Of a DNA stretch of 14,425 nucleotides, positions 13,859-14,425 are shown piece by piece. Location: NCBI GenBank assembly GCA_902800255.1, contig CADCDV010000018.1, positions 1 through 14,425 on the forward strand. Direction: 5' to 3'. Source of the stretch: an uncultured Erysipelotrichaceae bacterium (GTDB lineage Bacteria > Bacillota_I > Bacilli_A > RFN20 > CAG-826). Within the stretch, counting starts at the first letter, position 1. The number at the start of each line of letters is the position of its first letter. A model generated the notes under the pieces. That model saw only the letters and a program-made list of their open reading frames with translations. It was not told the DNA's origin and did not search any database. The translations under genes were made by a program, and so were the position numbers.

Positions 13859-14425
13859 ATTTAATCACTGGTAATTGTAAGACTATGTCTTTCTTGTTTG
13901 GCACCTGGCCCATTTGGACTCTCTCGTAGTAGTAGGTGCGGACCTTGATACGGTCATCTGGGTTAAGGGCATAGACGAAGACCCTACGGCCAAGCATCGC
14001 TTCAACGAGATCGGCTAGGGCTGCTTGGTTGCTGACCAAGTTGGCTTTGTCGGCCTGATTCTTGTGCTGATAGGCAAGGACCAAGGCGTCTTTGCAAAGG
14101 CAGAATGGGGAAGCATCACTGAGGAGGCTTGCGACCTTGCCGAACTTTGGATCCATCTTGAGCTCTTCAAGAAGTGGCCATTTCTCTTTGAGAGATAACC
14201 TTTCTTCTTTAGAAGCGAGAACAGAGATGTTGAAGATCTGCTCTTCGGAAAGAACAAAGTTGGTTCCGCTTGTGACGATTTCGTAATGGGAGATGTTCGA
14301 AGTGTCGATTGATGTTGAACGGATGATCGTATCCTCTTTAACCGGCTCCGGTTTCTTTGGCTCTGGAGCTGGTTCCTCTTCTGGCTCGTCTTTGCTCACA
14401 AGCCAATCTGGGACTTCGCCATTCT
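13857..14425 (-). CDS. dnaX: DNA polymerase III gamma/tau subunit, C-terminal part (5'-partial)
   Basis: The frame is open to the right edge, so only the last 189 codons or so are present. The visible part begins in a proline/glutamate/lysine-rich linker (EPEEEPAPEPKKPEPVKED), as found between the AAA+ clamp-loader core and the C-terminal domain of DnaX. It continues with a folded domain of about 130 residues containing LLEELKMDPKFGKVASLLSD and ending in VLQLPVIK. The AAA+ core lies outside the window, so identity rests mainly on position upstream of ybaB-recR and on this domain layout. An in-frame GTG at 14399 is only an internal codon. The linker coding shows no A-rich slippery site in the window, so any tau/gamma frameshift would lie upstream. 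Confidence 0.82.
   Translation of the reverse strand, partial: NGEVPDWLVSKDEPEEEPAPEPKKPEPVKEDTIIRSTSIDTSNISHYEIVTSGTNFVLSEEQIFNISVLASKEERLSLKEKWPLLEELKMDPKFGKVASLLSDASPFCLCKDALVLAYQHKNQADKANLVSNQAALADLVEAMLGRRVFVYALNPDDRIKVRTYYYERVQMGQVPNKKDIVLQLPVIK

Noticed and set aside
14397..14399. GTG as a possible start of a separate gene at the right end
   Set aside because: The frame continues open to the edge, GTG falls in the proline/glutamate-rich linker, and no ribosome site is seen, so it is an internal dnaX codon.
1..14425. CRISPR arrays, insertion sequences, tRNA/rRNA genes, riboswitches, long repeats
   Set aside because: None seen by eye on either strand; the only gene-free stretch above 20 bases is 2855-2933, which holds a terminator and a possible promoter.

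Overview
The window looks like chromosome from an uncultured, mid-GC member of the Bacillota, probably a Bacilli/Erysipelotrichia-type gut lineage. This placement is an inference from gene families and gene order: dnaX-ybaB-recR, tmk-holB-ricT-rsmI, YfhO, and DUF1538 with PII. Shine-Dalgarno sites are strong and the code is standard, because TGA ends real genes. Nothing mobile is visible: no insertion sequence, integrase, CRISPR array, tRNA or rRNA. Coding density is close to 100 percent.

Left part, + strand (1-2877): two genes that together turn arginine into putrescine. The first, cut by the window edge, is a single polypeptide joining the C-terminal half of a PLP-dependent Orn/Lys/Arg decarboxylase to a complete agmatine deiminase. 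The second is N-carbamoylputrescine amidase, started by a TAATG overlap. A terminator whose stem contains the amidase stop codon closes the unit.

Middle part, + strand (2934-9632): four tightly packed genes. They are an RluA-type pseudouridine synthase with an S4 domain, a two-repeat DUF1538 membrane protein, a protein of two tandem PII-like domains, and a large YfhO-family membrane protein. The DUF1538/PII pair is the most likely under-described system here. It resembles a membrane transporter with its own PII regulator, in the manner of AmtB-GlnK, but both partners are internally duplicated. The PII gene also carries a near-perfect internal Shine-Dalgarno site and ATG between its two domains, so the second domain may also be made alone.

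Right part, - strand (14425 down to 9629): a compact DNA-maintenance operon, dnaX(3' part)-ybaB-recR-tmk-holB-ricT-rsmI, with genes overlapping or separated by at most 14 bases. It lacks several genes found between these in Bacillus subtilis (yaaL, bofA, darA/yaaQ, yaaR, yabA).

The two blocks converge at 9629-9632, where the stop codons of yfhO and rsmI overlap in TTAA. With no intergenic space, each operon's apparent intrinsic terminator lies inside the other operon's last gene.
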